This document shows, piece after piece, positions 16,011 to 24,751 of a stretch of DNA of 64,000 bases. The translations under genes and the position numbers were made by a program. The notes below the pieces were generated by a model, which worked only from the letters and a program-made list of their open reading frames with translations, had not been told where the DNA came from and made no database searches. The number at the start of each line of letters is the position of its first letter. The stretch's first letter is position 1. Source of the DNA: Vibrio ponticus (GTDB taxonomy: Bacteria; Pseudomonadota; Gammaproteobacteria; Enterobacterales; Vibrionaceae); the NCBI RefSeq assembly GCF_009938225.1, contig NZ_AP019657.1:992001-1056000 (forward strand), read 5' to 3'.

Positions 16011-17735
16011 ATGGCTTACACCAGTAGACAATCGATCCGGTTTTGGAAAAATAGCCTCGTTAGACGCTTTTTTCTCTTATCGCTGTTGGTGGCGAGCCTA
16101 CCATTATTAGTCACGATAGTGGTGTATGATCGATTAACCGCCGGATTGGTTGCAGAGATGGCAAGAGAGCGATCACAGCAAGATCTTTTGCAGACCCAAA
16201 ACAGTATTTATCACTACAGTCGTCAGCATCTGCATGCCTTAGAAGCACTGTCTGAACTACCTGAAATCACAGGGCTATTCCAACCAGGAGAGCGTTTTCA
16301 GCACTCCTCAACCACATTAAGTCTGATTCATTTTGATATTGACCGACCGGAAATCTATGGGGCGCTGTTTTTCGATTCTAATTGGCAATTAATTAATGCG
16401 TTGCCTGGGCAAAGCGCCAGCGGTTATCCCTATTGGGGGCGTGGTGAGTTTGATATTTCCGCCTTGAGTAAGCAGAGGTTTGCTTCCGCTTATTTAATCG
16501 GCCCACAAATGGCTACGCCAGGGAAGTCGGCTTGGTATCTAATGGCGCAGCCCGTCTATGCATCAGGTAACCGCCAGCAGTTGGTTGGCTATCTGGCCTT
16601 TCAGTTACGTCTTGCCAGCTTAACCTATTATCTGTCCGTTGGTGATTATGATGACACCATGCTTTGTCCATTTTCTAGCACCAATGAATCTTGCTTTGAT
16701 GCGTTGGCCAGAGAGGTTGATAAACCAACTGTCATTGGAGAAGCAGAAGCCATAGTAGCCGATTGGCAACTGATTAGCTTTACGCGCAGCGAACCGCTGC
16801 TCGCGAGAGAGCATGAACGTTTGCTGGTATTGCTAATGGCGGTGTTGGTGCTCTCTTTAGTGACAACATTTTTTTATTTCTTAGTTAAAAGAGTGCGGCG
16901 TCGGATCGTCCCTTTGATCGACGTTGCCAATGCCGTATCAGCGGGCAACTGGGCGGTGAAAATTCCAGTTTCTGGCAATGATGAGATCTCTCTACTGGCT
17001 GGCGCATTCAATCGTATGACTACTCACTTAGACTCGTTAATGCTGGCTCGGGGGGAAGCAGAGCGCAAAGCGGTATGGGGTGAATTTGCAACTGGTATTG
17101 CCCACGAAATTCGTAATCCCTTGGCAACGATTAAAGTGTGCGTGCAAACTTTATCACAGGGCAAAGAAGAAGACCGAGAGCTACAGAGTTTGATGGTGGG
17201 TGAGATTGATCGTATCAATCAATTGATTTCCAGTTTGCTAAATTATGCTCGCCCACCGGATCCAGAAACGAAACAAGTGCAATTGGCGAATTTGATTCAA
17301 CGGCTATCTTCGCTCATTGCCCCAATGGCAAAAGAGCGTGGGGTGATGGTTAAGCTAGATGACACTTGTTTGCAAAATCAGGTCTCTGTCGAAGCGGATG
17401 AAAATCAACTGCAACAGATAGTGATGAACCTGCTGATTAACGCGCTAGAGGCATCTGAGCCTGGCAGTGAAATTGAATTAAGCATTGTAGTGACAAACCA
17501 CAGTATCTCTTTAGTGGTTACTGACCAAGGTTGTGGTATGTCAGAGCAGCAAATCGCGACGATTAGCCAGCCATTTTATACAACAAAAACCACCGGAACA
17601 GGTTTAGGTCTCTCGGTTTCACAGCGTCTTGCGGAGATGAACCACGCCGTTTTGGAATTCTACAGCCAGCCCGGGATGGGCACTGAGGCAATATTGAGGT
17701 TTGATAGGGAGTCTTTTTGTGAATCAAACAGCTGA
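16011..17735 (+). CDS. Membrane sensor histidine kinase
   Basis: From the ATG at 16011 the protein has 574 residues; an upstream TTG at 15996 would add five and is less likely. A first membrane segment (about residues 24-46) and a second (about 268-292) enclose a roughly 220-residue periplasmic sensor. A HAMP linker (VPLIDVANAVSAGNW), the dimerisation and phosphoacceptor box IAHEIRNPLATIK (H365) and a HATPase domain (N-box NLLINALEAS, G-boxes DQGCGMS and GTGLGLS) follow. It is of the NtrB/DctB type that pairs with NtrC-like regulators. Its stop overlaps the next gene by 17 bases. The operon's third gene encodes a periplasmic binding protein, which may present the ligand to the sensor domain. 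Confidence 0.85.
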   Translation: MAYTSRQSIRFWKNSLVRRFFLLSLLVASLPLLVTIVVYDRLTAGLVAEMARERSQQDLLQTQNSIYHYSRQHLHALEALSELPEITGLFQPGERFQHSSTTLSLIHFDIDRPEIYGALFFDSNWQLINALPGQSASGYPYWGRGEFDISALSKQRFASAYLIGPQMATPGKSAWYLMAQPVYASGNRQQLVGYLAFQLRLASLTYYLSVGDYDDTMLCPFSSTNESCFDALAREVDKPTVIGEAEAIVADWQLISFTRSEPLLAREHERLLVLLMAVLVLSLVTTFFYFLVKRVRRRIVPLIDVANAVSAGNWAVKIPVSGNDEISLLAGAFNRMTTHLDSLMLARGEAERKAVWGEFATGIAHEIRNPLATIKVCVQTLSQGKEEDRELQSLMVGEIDRINQLISSLLNYARPPDPETKQVQLANLIQRLSSLIAPMAKERGVMVKLDDTCLQNQVSVEADENQLQQIVMNLLINALEASEPGSEIELSIVVTNHSISLVVTDQGCGMSEQQIATISQPFYTTKTTGTGLGLSVSQRLAEMNHAVLEFYSQPGMGTEAILRFDRESFCESNS

Positions 17736-19113
17736 TCATGCTCTTGCTGAAATAAAACCCACGTTATTGATCATTGACGATGAAGTCGCGCTAACTCGTT
17801 CACTGCAAATCGCGTTACGTGACCCAGAGTTTCACGTCGAAATCGCACACAATGCGCAAGAAGGTTTGAGTAAAGCGAATGCGCTACGCCCGAGTGCAAT
17901 TTTACTCGATTTACGATTACCAGATTGTGCAGATCTTAAGCCTCTGCAAAGGCTCAATACGATGCTGCCCGATAGTGCGGTATTTATGATGTCAGCACAT
18001 GGAGATATAAAAACGGCCGTTGAAGCCGTCAAACAAGGGGCGAAGGATTTTATCACCAAACCCTTTGATGTGACCGAACTGAAAACACAGTTGAGTCCTT
18101 ATCTCTCTCGACCAGAGCCGACCAAACAAGGTTTGATAGGACAAACATCGATTATGGCTAAGTTAGTCAGTGATCTTGTATTAGTGGCCAGAAGCCAAGC
18201 GCGAACCGTGTTACTGCTTGGCGATTCTGGGACGGGTAAAACCGTAGCGGCAAATGAATTGCATCGTCAGAGTGAACTTGCGGATAAGGCATTCGTTGAG
18301 GTGAACTGTGCAGCATTGCCAGAAAGTTTGCTTGAGTCGGAGCTATTTGGTGTAGAGAAAGGCGCGTTTACTGGGGCGAATACCTCACGTTCGGGTTTAA
18401 TTGATAGTGCTGATGGGGGCACTCTGTTTTTGGATGAAGTGGGTGAATTAACCTTAGCTTTGCAAGCGAAATTGCTCTCATTTCTTGAGAGCCAGCGGTA
18501 TCGCCCTGTAGGCTCGACTAAGGAGAAACAAGCGAATGTCAGAGTCATCACCGCGACTAATCGTGACTTAGCGACCGCAGTGGAAGAGGGGAGTTTTCGT
18601 GCTGATTTGTACTATCGCCTCAATGTGATGCCATTAACCTTGCCATCGCTCGCCCAAAGGGCGGATGACATTCCGTTGCTATTGGCGCATTTTGCCAAGC
18701 AATATGCCGGTAAGAGTGCGCCGATTGGTTTCCAGCCCGCAACGCTGCAACGACTTATTGATTACTCTTGGCCGGGTAATATTCGAGAGTTAAAGAACCT
18801 TGTAGAGCGCTTATCGGTGTTGTACAGCGGCGTATCGATAGACACGGATAAATTACCCGTTGAGTTTGGTGCGTTGGCATCATCGCAGCCTGTTTTAACA
18901 GCGGGATTATCCCAAGGTGCAGAAGTTCATAATGAGCCTTGTCATGACGAACGTTTAGAAGCAATCTCATCTCGTCTAGCTGATGAAGAGAAACAAGTGA
19001 TTCTGCATGCTTTAGAGCAAAGTGGCGGACACAAGGGCAATGCTGCAAAGCTGCTTAATATTTCCCGTCATGCACTTAAACGGCGCTTGCAGAAGCTAGG
19101 AATAGAAGCATGA
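17719..19113 (+). CDS. Sigma-54-dependent response regulator (NtrC family)
   Basis: A GTG at 17719, with AGGGAG at 17707-17712, is the likely start (464 residues). The receiver domain has the acidic pair LLIIDDE and phosphoacceptor D64 in LLDLRLPD, with the conserved lysine in ITKPFD. The AAA+ domain has Walker A GDSGTGKT and the sigma-54 contact loop GAFTGA, and the C-terminus has a Fis-type helix-turn-helix (GHKGNAAKLLNISRHALKRRLQ). It should drive a sigma-54 promoter; one lies at 20587-20602 before the permease gene, 1.5 kb downstream. Translation is coupled to the kinase (17-base overlap) and to the next gene (ATGA overlap). Confidence 0.9.
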   Translation: MNQTADHALAEIKPTLLIIDDEVALTRSLQIALRDPEFHVEIAHNAQEGLSKANALRPSAILLDLRLPDCADLKPLQRLNTMLPDSAVFMMSAHGDIKTAVEAVKQGAKDFITKPFDVTELKTQLSPYLSRPEPTKQGLIGQTSIMAKLVSDLVLVARSQARTVLLLGDSGTGKTVAANELHRQSELADKAFVEVNCAALPESLLESELFGVEKGAFTGANTSRSGLIDSADGGTLFLDEVGELTLALQAKLLSFLESQRYRPVGSTKEKQANVRVITATNRDLATAVEEGSFRADLYYRLNVMPLTLPSLAQRADDIPLLLAHFAKQYAGKSAPIGFQPATLQRLIDYSWPGNIRELKNLVERLSVLYSGVSIDTDKLPVEFGALASSQPVLTAGLSQGAEVHNEPCHDERLEAISSRLADEEKQVILHALEQSGGHKGNAAKLLNISRHALKRRLQKLGIEA

Positions 19114-20336
19114 GTAAACGATTGACTTCTCTTACATTATTGGTCATTGGCTTACTGGTGAGCACCATGGCTCACAGTCAAATCGTACTGGGTGTGAGTA
19201 AGCAACAAGCGGATTTCGAAGTAGGGTGTATGTACCCTTTAACGGGTCCTTCTGCGCTGTGGGGAAACGACGCTGTAGTGGCATTGGCTATGGCACTGGA
19301 AGAGATCCATGCGTTACCTGACTCGCCAAAGATAAGGGTGTATGTAGCCGATACTATGGGTAAGCAGTTTCGTTCACGTGAAATCGCCACGGGCTTTGTC
19401 AATCAAGGGGTCGATGTGTTGTGTGGAGTGGTGAACTCCAATATTGCTTTAGAGGTTTCACAACTTGCCAAGCAGTACCAAATCTTGTTTTTGGGAGCCG
19501 GACATAGTTCAGCAAGATTAACCGAAGATGAGCGCCATGCTTGGTATTTCCACCTGAACAATGATGCTTCTCAGTCAAGTGATGCGGGTGCGCGTTACCT
19601 GCGTGATGTGAAGCCAACATTGGAGTGGCAGACCGTTTCTTATATTGGTCCAGATTACGAATATGGTCATCAGATTTGGCAGACGATGATGACCAGCCTT
19701 GACGCTTATAATGTTGAGTATCAAATTAAAGATGAGTTCTACAGTCTGCTAGGGGAGACCGACTATCGGTTATACATTGAAGCGTTGTTGGCGGACCCAC
19801 CCGATGTGTTGATCAGTGGGCATTGGACTCGCGATTTAGTCAGTTTTTTAGAGCAAGCCGCGCGCTCCGGACTGCTTGATAACACTCACTTCGTTAATTT
19901 TGATACCGGCGGTGGTTATTTTGTCCTTTCGCGGTTGGGCGATATTTTACCCGAAGGCGTCGTTTTATCTGGGCGCTCACATGTGAACTGGCCTGATACC
20001 AAGCAGAATCGAGCTTATATTGAGGCATTTTTCCAGCGAACCAAACGCTTTCCCACCTTTATTGCCCAAGATGCTTACACGGTAATGAAAGTACTAGAAG
20101 CGGCTTGGTATCAGGCTGATCGAAAAAGTTTAGTTGGTTTGCATCAAGCATTGCCCGGCCTGAAAGTTTCTCTGCCCGAAGACCCTCAAGGTTTTCAGTC
20201 GTATATTGACCCTGTGACACACAAAATAATGCAGTATCAAGCGATTGGTACAACCCAACAAGTTGACGGCTTTTTCCCTGCCACGCGTATGCTTGGTGAC
20301 TGGTATGCCTACCCACCATCTTCTTTGCCTGACTAG
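19110..20336 (+). CDS. Periplasmic type I binding protein (UrtA/AmiC-like), orphan sensor
   Basis: The 408-residue product has a signal peptide (cleavage near AHSQ) and the type I periplasmic-binding fold of the urea/short-amide/branched-chain amino acid group: VGCMYPLTGPSALWG, then VLCGVVNSNIALEV, YIGPDYEYGHQIW, LISGHWTRDL and FIAQDAYTVMKVLEAAW. It begins at 19110, sharing ATGA with the stop of the response regulator. There are no ABC permease or ATPase genes nearby. This suggests that it does not feed a transporter but binds a ligand for the upstream kinase, giving a three-part sensing system. The ligand is unknown; the following permease and acyl-CoA ligase suggest a small organic acid or amide. 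Confidence 0.78.
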   Translation: MSKRLTSLTLLVIGLLVSTMAHSQIVLGVSKQQADFEVGCMYPLTGPSALWGNDAVVALAMALEEIHALPDSPKIRVYVADTMGKQFRSREIATGFVNQGVDVLCGVVNSNIALEVSQLAKQYQILFLGAGHSSARLTEDERHAWYFHLNNDASQSSDAGARYLRDVKPTLEWQTVSYIGPDYEYGHQIWQTMMTSLDAYNVEYQIKDEFYSLLGETDYRLYIEALLADPPDVLISGHWTRDLVSFLEQAARSGLLDNTHFVNFDTGGGYFVLSRLGDILPEGVVLSGRSHVNWPDTKQNRAYIEAFFQRTKRFPTFIAQDAYTVMKVLEAAWYQADRKSLVGLHQALPGLKVSLPEDPQGFQSYIDPVTHKIMQYQAIGTTQQVDGFFPATRMLGDWYAYPPSSLPD

Positions 20337-20678
20337 ATACGTTGAGCGCTCTGAGCGCTAACCGCTCAAGTTAGTGAGCGATTGGCGCTCATAACAATCT
20401 CTCGATAGATAAAATACTGTCATTATTTACCTTTGTTTAACATTTTAGTTCTGGTCGTACCATATATAAATAAAACATTATCAATTATATTATTTAATTC
20501 ATTTCAATTGCTTATGGGTTAATTGAAACGCAGTTGTTTTCATTGTGAATGTTTAAGTTTAATTGTTTTATACAAAAAATTAACACTGGCATCATGGTTG
20601 CTATTACAAGGTTGAGTTGCAATAAAAAACTTACTCACTGATACCTACAAGTAATACTAACTAAAAATAGGAGTACGC
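20337..20678 (+). promoter_or_regulatory. Regulatory region before the permease gene
   Basis: No gene. Right after the binding-protein gene is a cluster of TGAGCGC/GCGCTCA elements (20343-20391) that fold into nested hairpins and could be a terminator without a T tract or an upstream activator site. A dyad TGAAA-N9-TTTCA lies at 20524-20542, about 70-90 bp before the sigma-54 start, a usual place for an NtrC-type enhancer site. The rest is AT-rich. Confidence 0.5.
20587..20602 (+). promoter_or_regulatory. Sigma-54 promoter of the permease-ligase operon
   Basis: TGGCATCATGGTTGCT keeps the invariant GG (-24) and GC (-12) with the correct spacing and differs from the consensus TGGCACG-N4-TTGC(A/T) at two positions. 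Transcription would start near 20613, about 66 bases before the ATG. The nearby regulator carries a GAFTGA loop, so the two probably belong together. Confidence 0.8.
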
Positions 20679-22049
20679 ATGTCAGTCATTAAACGCTCTC
20701 ATGGAAAAGAGCAGCCATACTGGCCCGCTGGACCTTTTAAGATTCGCTTGCCGTTTATTCACTACCGCTGGGAAATGGCGGAAACCATCCAAGGAATGAT
20801 CATGTTTGTGGTCGGGATGGCAATGATTCCGTTACTCGAAAAATACCTCGGTCTACCTTATGACGTTGCGTTGGCGTATGTCGTAGTCTGTGGCATTGGC
20901 TTTATGCTGCCGAACTTACTCGGGGTGCCAATGGTTCCCGGTTGGATCACACCAGCGATTCCAGTGGTACTGCTGTTTTTAGGTAACTTTGAGCCAGGTC
21001 CAGAAGCTATTCGTGCGCTGGTGGGGCTACAACTGATTGTTACTGTGATCTTTTTCATACTAGGTATTACCCGCTTGGGCAGCAAATTGGTTGATCTTTT
21101 CCCTGATTCAATCAAAGCCGGTATTTTGATTGGTGCTGGTATTGCGGCGTTAACTGGTGAAATCAGTGAAGGCGGGCGATTAGCAAACACTCCGGTTTCC
21201 TTAATTATTGGTTTCTTAGTCACCGCGTATGTCCTTTTCTCTCTCAATTTTCGTGACTATGTAAATAATCATAAGTGGGCAAAAGTGATTGCTGGCTATG
21301 GCATGGTTCCAGGCACCTTAGTTGCGATGGGTGTTGGCTGGGCAGTCAGTGAGTATCCATTGCCGGATATTCAATTTGGTGTCTCTACGCCAGCATTTGG
21401 CGAGATGATTAATTATCTGCCATTTACGGTTGGTCTACCAAGTTTGGAAATGCTTTGGATGGCGATTCCTACTGCCTTGATTGCTTACGTTATCGCGTTT
21501 GGTGACATCATTGTCGGGAAAAGCCTGCTTGACCGTGTTGATCATTTGCGTCCAGATGAAGAAATTGAAGTCAACGTTGACCGAGTTCACTTAGTCACCG
21601 CACTGCGTAACTTAATTCACTCTTTCTTTGCTCCTTACCCAGGTTTAGCTGGGCCACTATTTACTGGTGCGATGGCGACAATCGCGGAGCGATACCGTCA
21701 TGGTCGTAGTGCGATGGACAGTATTTACAGTGGCGCGGGTGTGTTCTGGATTGTTGGTTTTATCGCACTGTTTGCACTTCCTCTGATCACGCTATTTAAA
21801 CCAGTATTGCCGATCGCGTTGTCTATCACGCTGCTGATCACCGGTTATCTGTGTATCTCTGTGGGTGTAGAGCAAGTTCGTAATGCGACTCAAATGGGCG
21901 TAGCAGGCACCATGGGTGTCGTGCTGGCCGTTTATGGCGCAGGTTACGGGTTATTGGCGGGTGTAGCGCTTTATTTCCTAATTGAGTACCGCCGTAAAAA
22001 TGCGGAGCCAATGGAAGCCGAAGAGCCGATTGAAGTTCTCGAAGATTGA
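20679..22049 (+). CDS. SLC23/NCS2-like permease
   Basis: The 456-residue protein is an integral membrane protein with about 12-14 hydrophobic segments and short charged ends. Glycine-rich half-helices (VPMVPGWITPAIPVVLLF; GILIGAGIAAL) and GDIIVGKSLLDRV recall the nucleobase/ascorbate (SLC23) and related fold. ATG at 20679 has AGGAG upstream. It is behind a sigma-54 promoter and heads an operon with an acyl-CoA ligase gene 54 bases on. The partner enzyme suggests that it imports a carboxylic acid rather than a nucleobase. The substrate is not deducible and the subfamily is a moderate-confidence call. Confidence 0.6.
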   Translation: MSVIKRSHGKEQPYWPAGPFKIRLPFIHYRWEMAETIQGMIMFVVGMAMIPLLEKYLGLPYDVALAYVVVCGIGFMLPNLLGVPMVPGWITPAIPVVLLFLGNFEPGPEAIRALVGLQLIVTVIFFILGITRLGSKLVDLFPDSIKAGILIGAGIAALTGEISEGGRLANTPVSLIIGFLVTAYVLFSLNFRDYVNNHKWAKVIAGYGMVPGTLVAMGVGWAVSEYPLPDIQFGVSTPAFGEMINYLPFTVGLPSLEMLWMAIPTALIAYVIAFGDIIVGKSLLDRVDHLRPDEEIEVNVDRVHLVTALRNLIHSFFAPYPGLAGPLFTGAMATIAERYRHGRSAMDSIYSGAGVFWIVGFIALFALPLITLFKPVLPIALSITLLITGYLCISVGVEQVRNATQMGVAGTMGVVLAVYGAGYGLLAGVALYFLIEYRRKNAEPMEAEEPIEVLED

Positions 22050-22103
22050 TCAAGTAAGGAATGTTTTCGCCCGGTTTACGCCGGGCGCTAAGGAAGAATT
22101 GCT

Positions 22104-23729
22104 ATGAGTAAACATAATATCTATCACATTGGTTTAGAAAAAACGCCAGCAAACTACGAAAGCCTCAGTCCGCTAAGTTTTTTAGAAAGGGCAGCGAGTG
22201 TTTATCCGAATTACACCGCAACGGTACACGGGAATATTCATAAAACTTGGCAAGAGACAGAAACTCGTTGTCGCAAGCTCGCATCCGCTTTGCAAAAGCA
22301 AGGGATTGGTGAAGGGGATACGGTGTCTGTGATTGCCCCGAACTTACCTGAACTGTTTGAGATGCACTTTGGTGTGCCTATGTCAGGAGCGGTGCTTAAC
22401 GCCATAAATACCCGCTTGGATGCGGATGCGATTGCCTTTATTTTCCAGCATGCGGAAAGCAAAGTAGTTATTGTCGATAAAGAGTTTACCGAGGTGGTTA
22501 AGAAGGCGTTAAAGATGATCGCTCACCGACCACTGGTTATCTCAATTGATGACCCTCTGTATACCGAAGGCAGCCTGATCAGCGAGCTGACCTATGAAGA
22601 GTTTATTCTTGATGGTGATCCAGAGTATTCGTACTACCCACCAAGCGATGAGTGGCAAGCGATCTCACTAAATTACACCTCCGGTACAACGGGCAATCCT
22701 AAAGGGGTGGTTTACCACCATCGTGGCGCGCACTTAAATGCGGTGAGTAACATCATGTCATGGGATATGGGTTCACACCCAGTTTATCTTTGGACCTTAC
22801 CTATGTTTCACTGTAACGGCTGGTGCTTCCCTTGGTCGATTGCAGCGGCGGCAGGTGTGAGTGTGAGTTTGCGCCACGTGCGTGCCGATGCGATTTTTGA
22901 TTCGATCAAACAAAATAAAGTGACCCATTTCTGCGCCGCACCCATAGTGCTTAATATGATGAACAATGCTGATGTGGACTTAAAATCGGACATTCACCAT
23001 CAGATTAAAGCAATGACCGCGGGTGCTGCGCCACCGGCCTCGGTTATCGAAGGTATGGAAGCATTAGGCATCGAAGTGACTCACGTTTATGGTTTAACGG
23101 AAACCTTTGGACCATGTGTAGTATGTGATTGGCAACGTGATTGGGATAGCCTTAACAATACTGAACGTGCCCGCATGAAAGCCCGTCAGGGTGTGCGTGC
23201 GCCTATGCAAGGCGAGTTAATGGTTGCCAACCCGATCACCATGGAGCCCGTAGCGAAAAATGGTCAAGAGATGGGGGAAATCTTCTTGCGCGGTAACATC
23301 GTGATGAAAGGTTATTTGAAAAACCCAAGTACATCCGATGAAGCATTAGCAGAAGGTTGGTTCCATACCGGTGACTTAGCGGTATGGCATCAAGACAACT
23401 ACATTGAAATCAAAGACCGCTCTAAAGATATCATCATTTCGGGTGGTGAAAATATCTCGAGTATTGAGATTGAAGATGTCTTGTACCGTCACCAAGATGT
23501 GGAAGAGGTCGCAGTTATCGCCATGGCGGATGAAAAGTGGGGTGAAGTGCCTTGCGCATTCGTTAAAACCAAAAACGATATCGACCTGACTCAAGAAGAA
23601 CTGATAGCATTTTGCCGCAGTCAAATGGCGCATTTTAAAGTGCCGAAGAAGTTCATCTTTACCGCATTACCAAAAACATCGACGGGTAAAGTCCAAAAAT
23701 ACGTCTTACGTGATCGTGTTAACGAGTAA
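22104..23729 (+). CDS. Acyl-CoA ligase (AMP-forming), DmdB/medium-chain type
   Basis: The 541-residue protein has the AMP-binding motif YTSGTTGNPKGV, the second motif HVYGLTETFGP, the hinge region GWFHTGDLAVWHQDNYIEIKDRSKDIIISGGENIS, and the C-terminal catalytic lysine in PKTSTGKVQKYVLRD. It activates a carboxylic acid to its CoA ester through an acyl-AMP. The N-terminal pattern PLSFLERAASVYPN is shared with methylmercaptopropionyl-CoA ligases (DmdB) of marine bacteria and with plant peroxisomal ligases. With the permease upstream it would trap an imported acid. DMSP-derived methylmercaptopropionate is one candidate for a marine organism, but the substrate is inference only. Confidence 0.82.
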   Translation: MSKHNIYHIGLEKTPANYESLSPLSFLERAASVYPNYTATVHGNIHKTWQETETRCRKLASALQKQGIGEGDTVSVIAPNLPELFEMHFGVPMSGAVLNAINTRLDADAIAFIFQHAESKVVIVDKEFTEVVKKALKMIAHRPLVISIDDPLYTEGSLISELTYEEFILDGDPEYSYYPPSDEWQAISLNYTSGTTGNPKGVVYHHRGAHLNAVSNIMSWDMGSHPVYLWTLPMFHCNGWCFPWSIAAAAGVSVSLRHVRADAIFDSIKQNKVTHFCAAPIVLNMMNNADVDLKSDIHHQIKAMTAGAAPPASVIEGMEALGIEVTHVYGLTETFGPCVVCDWQRDWDSLNNTERARMKARQGVRAPMQGELMVANPITMEPVAKNGQEMGEIFLRGNIVMKGYLKNPSTSDEALAEGWFHTGDLAVWHQDNYIEIKDRSKDIIISGGENISSIEIEDVLYRHQDVEEVAVIAMADEKWGEVPCAFVKTKNDIDLTQEELIAFCRSQMAHFKVPKKFIFTALPKTSTGKVQKYVLRDRVNE

Positions 23730-23783
23730 GCAATGATATCTACTGCTCTAAGTTGTTAAGTTTGAAGCCACAGAATTGTGCTT

Positions 23784-23823
23784 GAGAGCTACCTTTTGTC
23801 AGTGTTGGGTAGCTCTCTTTTTT
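23784..23823 (+). terminator. Terminator of the permease-ligase operon
   Basis: GAGAGCTACC (23784-23793) and GGTAGCTCTC (23808-23817) form a 10-bp stem followed by six T. The core stem GAGCTACC/GGTAGCTC recurs at 29647-29680, on the far side of the next operon. Confidence 0.9.
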
Positions 23824-24084
23824 CCGTGCTCTAGACTCTTTGCTTGATGTATAACCATATTGATCGGAAAGTAAACAAGTCATTATTTTCTATTGTCAAC
23901 TATGTTTTATTCAAAGTCTCATTTGTGCGGTGTACCTATTGTGAGTTGAGTCACATATGCAACCTTTCATTTGCAATATATCTAATTGTTAATTCATTCA
24001 TTTATAAAAATGCGTTAGCTTAAGCAGGGCTTTGCCTATCGCTAGAAATGGAACCGAAATAACATAAATCAGGTATCAATTAAA
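23824..24084 (+). promoter_or_regulatory. Upstream region of the FtsK/WXG-like operon
   Basis: No gene seen. AT-rich sequence with several possible -10 boxes (for example TATATCTAATT near 23975); none is convincing enough to name. Confidence 0.35.
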
Positions 24085-24735
24085 ATGTCAGTTGCAGAAC
24101 TAAAAGAGCACCGAACTGTTCGTGAACTTCACGATATTTTTAAAAAGGAATACGATAAAAAAGTTAATTCCGAAAAACGTATTTCTGAATGTAATCACAG
24201 CTTTCAGAACCTTCAGCATAGTAGCCAGTCTGCGCTGAACTATGCGGGAAAGTTCAAATCTCCTTCATTGAATGACCAACTCAGCTCGATCAAAAATGCA
24301 GGACAAATTCCGCAAGTCCTAGACGACCCGAAATTAATTGAATTAAAACAATCGCTGCACTCACTTTTTGAGCGCTGCGATAACATTAATCCTAAAGCGT
24401 TTACCATTTCTAGTATGGATAAAATCTCAGCATATCCTAAGAGCGTACTATTAAACGACGAGCAGTTTAATCAGCTGTCTCAAGATGAACAACGAGTGGC
24501 AAAACAGTTCGAAGAAGTTACTAAACCAATTAAGGATGCTCATCTACAAAGGGCGGTACTTGGTCAGCAAATCGAGACCGAAAGACAAAGAGTATTGAAG
24601 AAGCGTCGCTTTATGCGCAATAGCATTATCGCAGTTATTCTGTGTGCGGGCGGCTTCGCTTTTGCTCTCAAGGAAAATGATCCTCAGCTCTTTCAGCACT
24701 ACGTAAATCTTGTCAAAAACATGATCAACTTATAA
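24085..24735 (+). CDS. Unknown protein with one C-terminal membrane helix (operon gene 1)
   Basis: The 216-residue protein is mostly charged and probably helical, with heptad-like stretches. A single hydrophobic segment at about residues 178-195 (SIIAVILCAGGFAFAL) preceded by KKRRFMR would put the bulk in the cytoplasm and a 20-residue tail outside, like a tail-anchored protein. I recognise no family. It is the first gene of a six-gene run, 16 bases before the ATPase gene. In a secretion-like complex it could anchor the ATPase to the membrane, as EccB/EccE or EssB-type partners do; that is conjecture from position and topology. Confidence 0.65.
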   Translation: MSVAELKEHRTVRELHDIFKKEYDKKVNSEKRISECNHSFQNLQHSSQSALNYAGKFKSPSLNDQLSSIKNAGQIPQVLDDPKLIELKQSLHSLFERCDNINPKAFTISSMDKISAYPKSVLLNDEQFNQLSQDEQRVAKQFEEVTKPIKDAHLQRAVLGQQIETERQRVLKKRRFMRNSIIAVILCAGGFAFALKENDPQLFQHYVNLVKNMINL

Positions 24736-24751
24736 ACACGTGTAACTCGAT

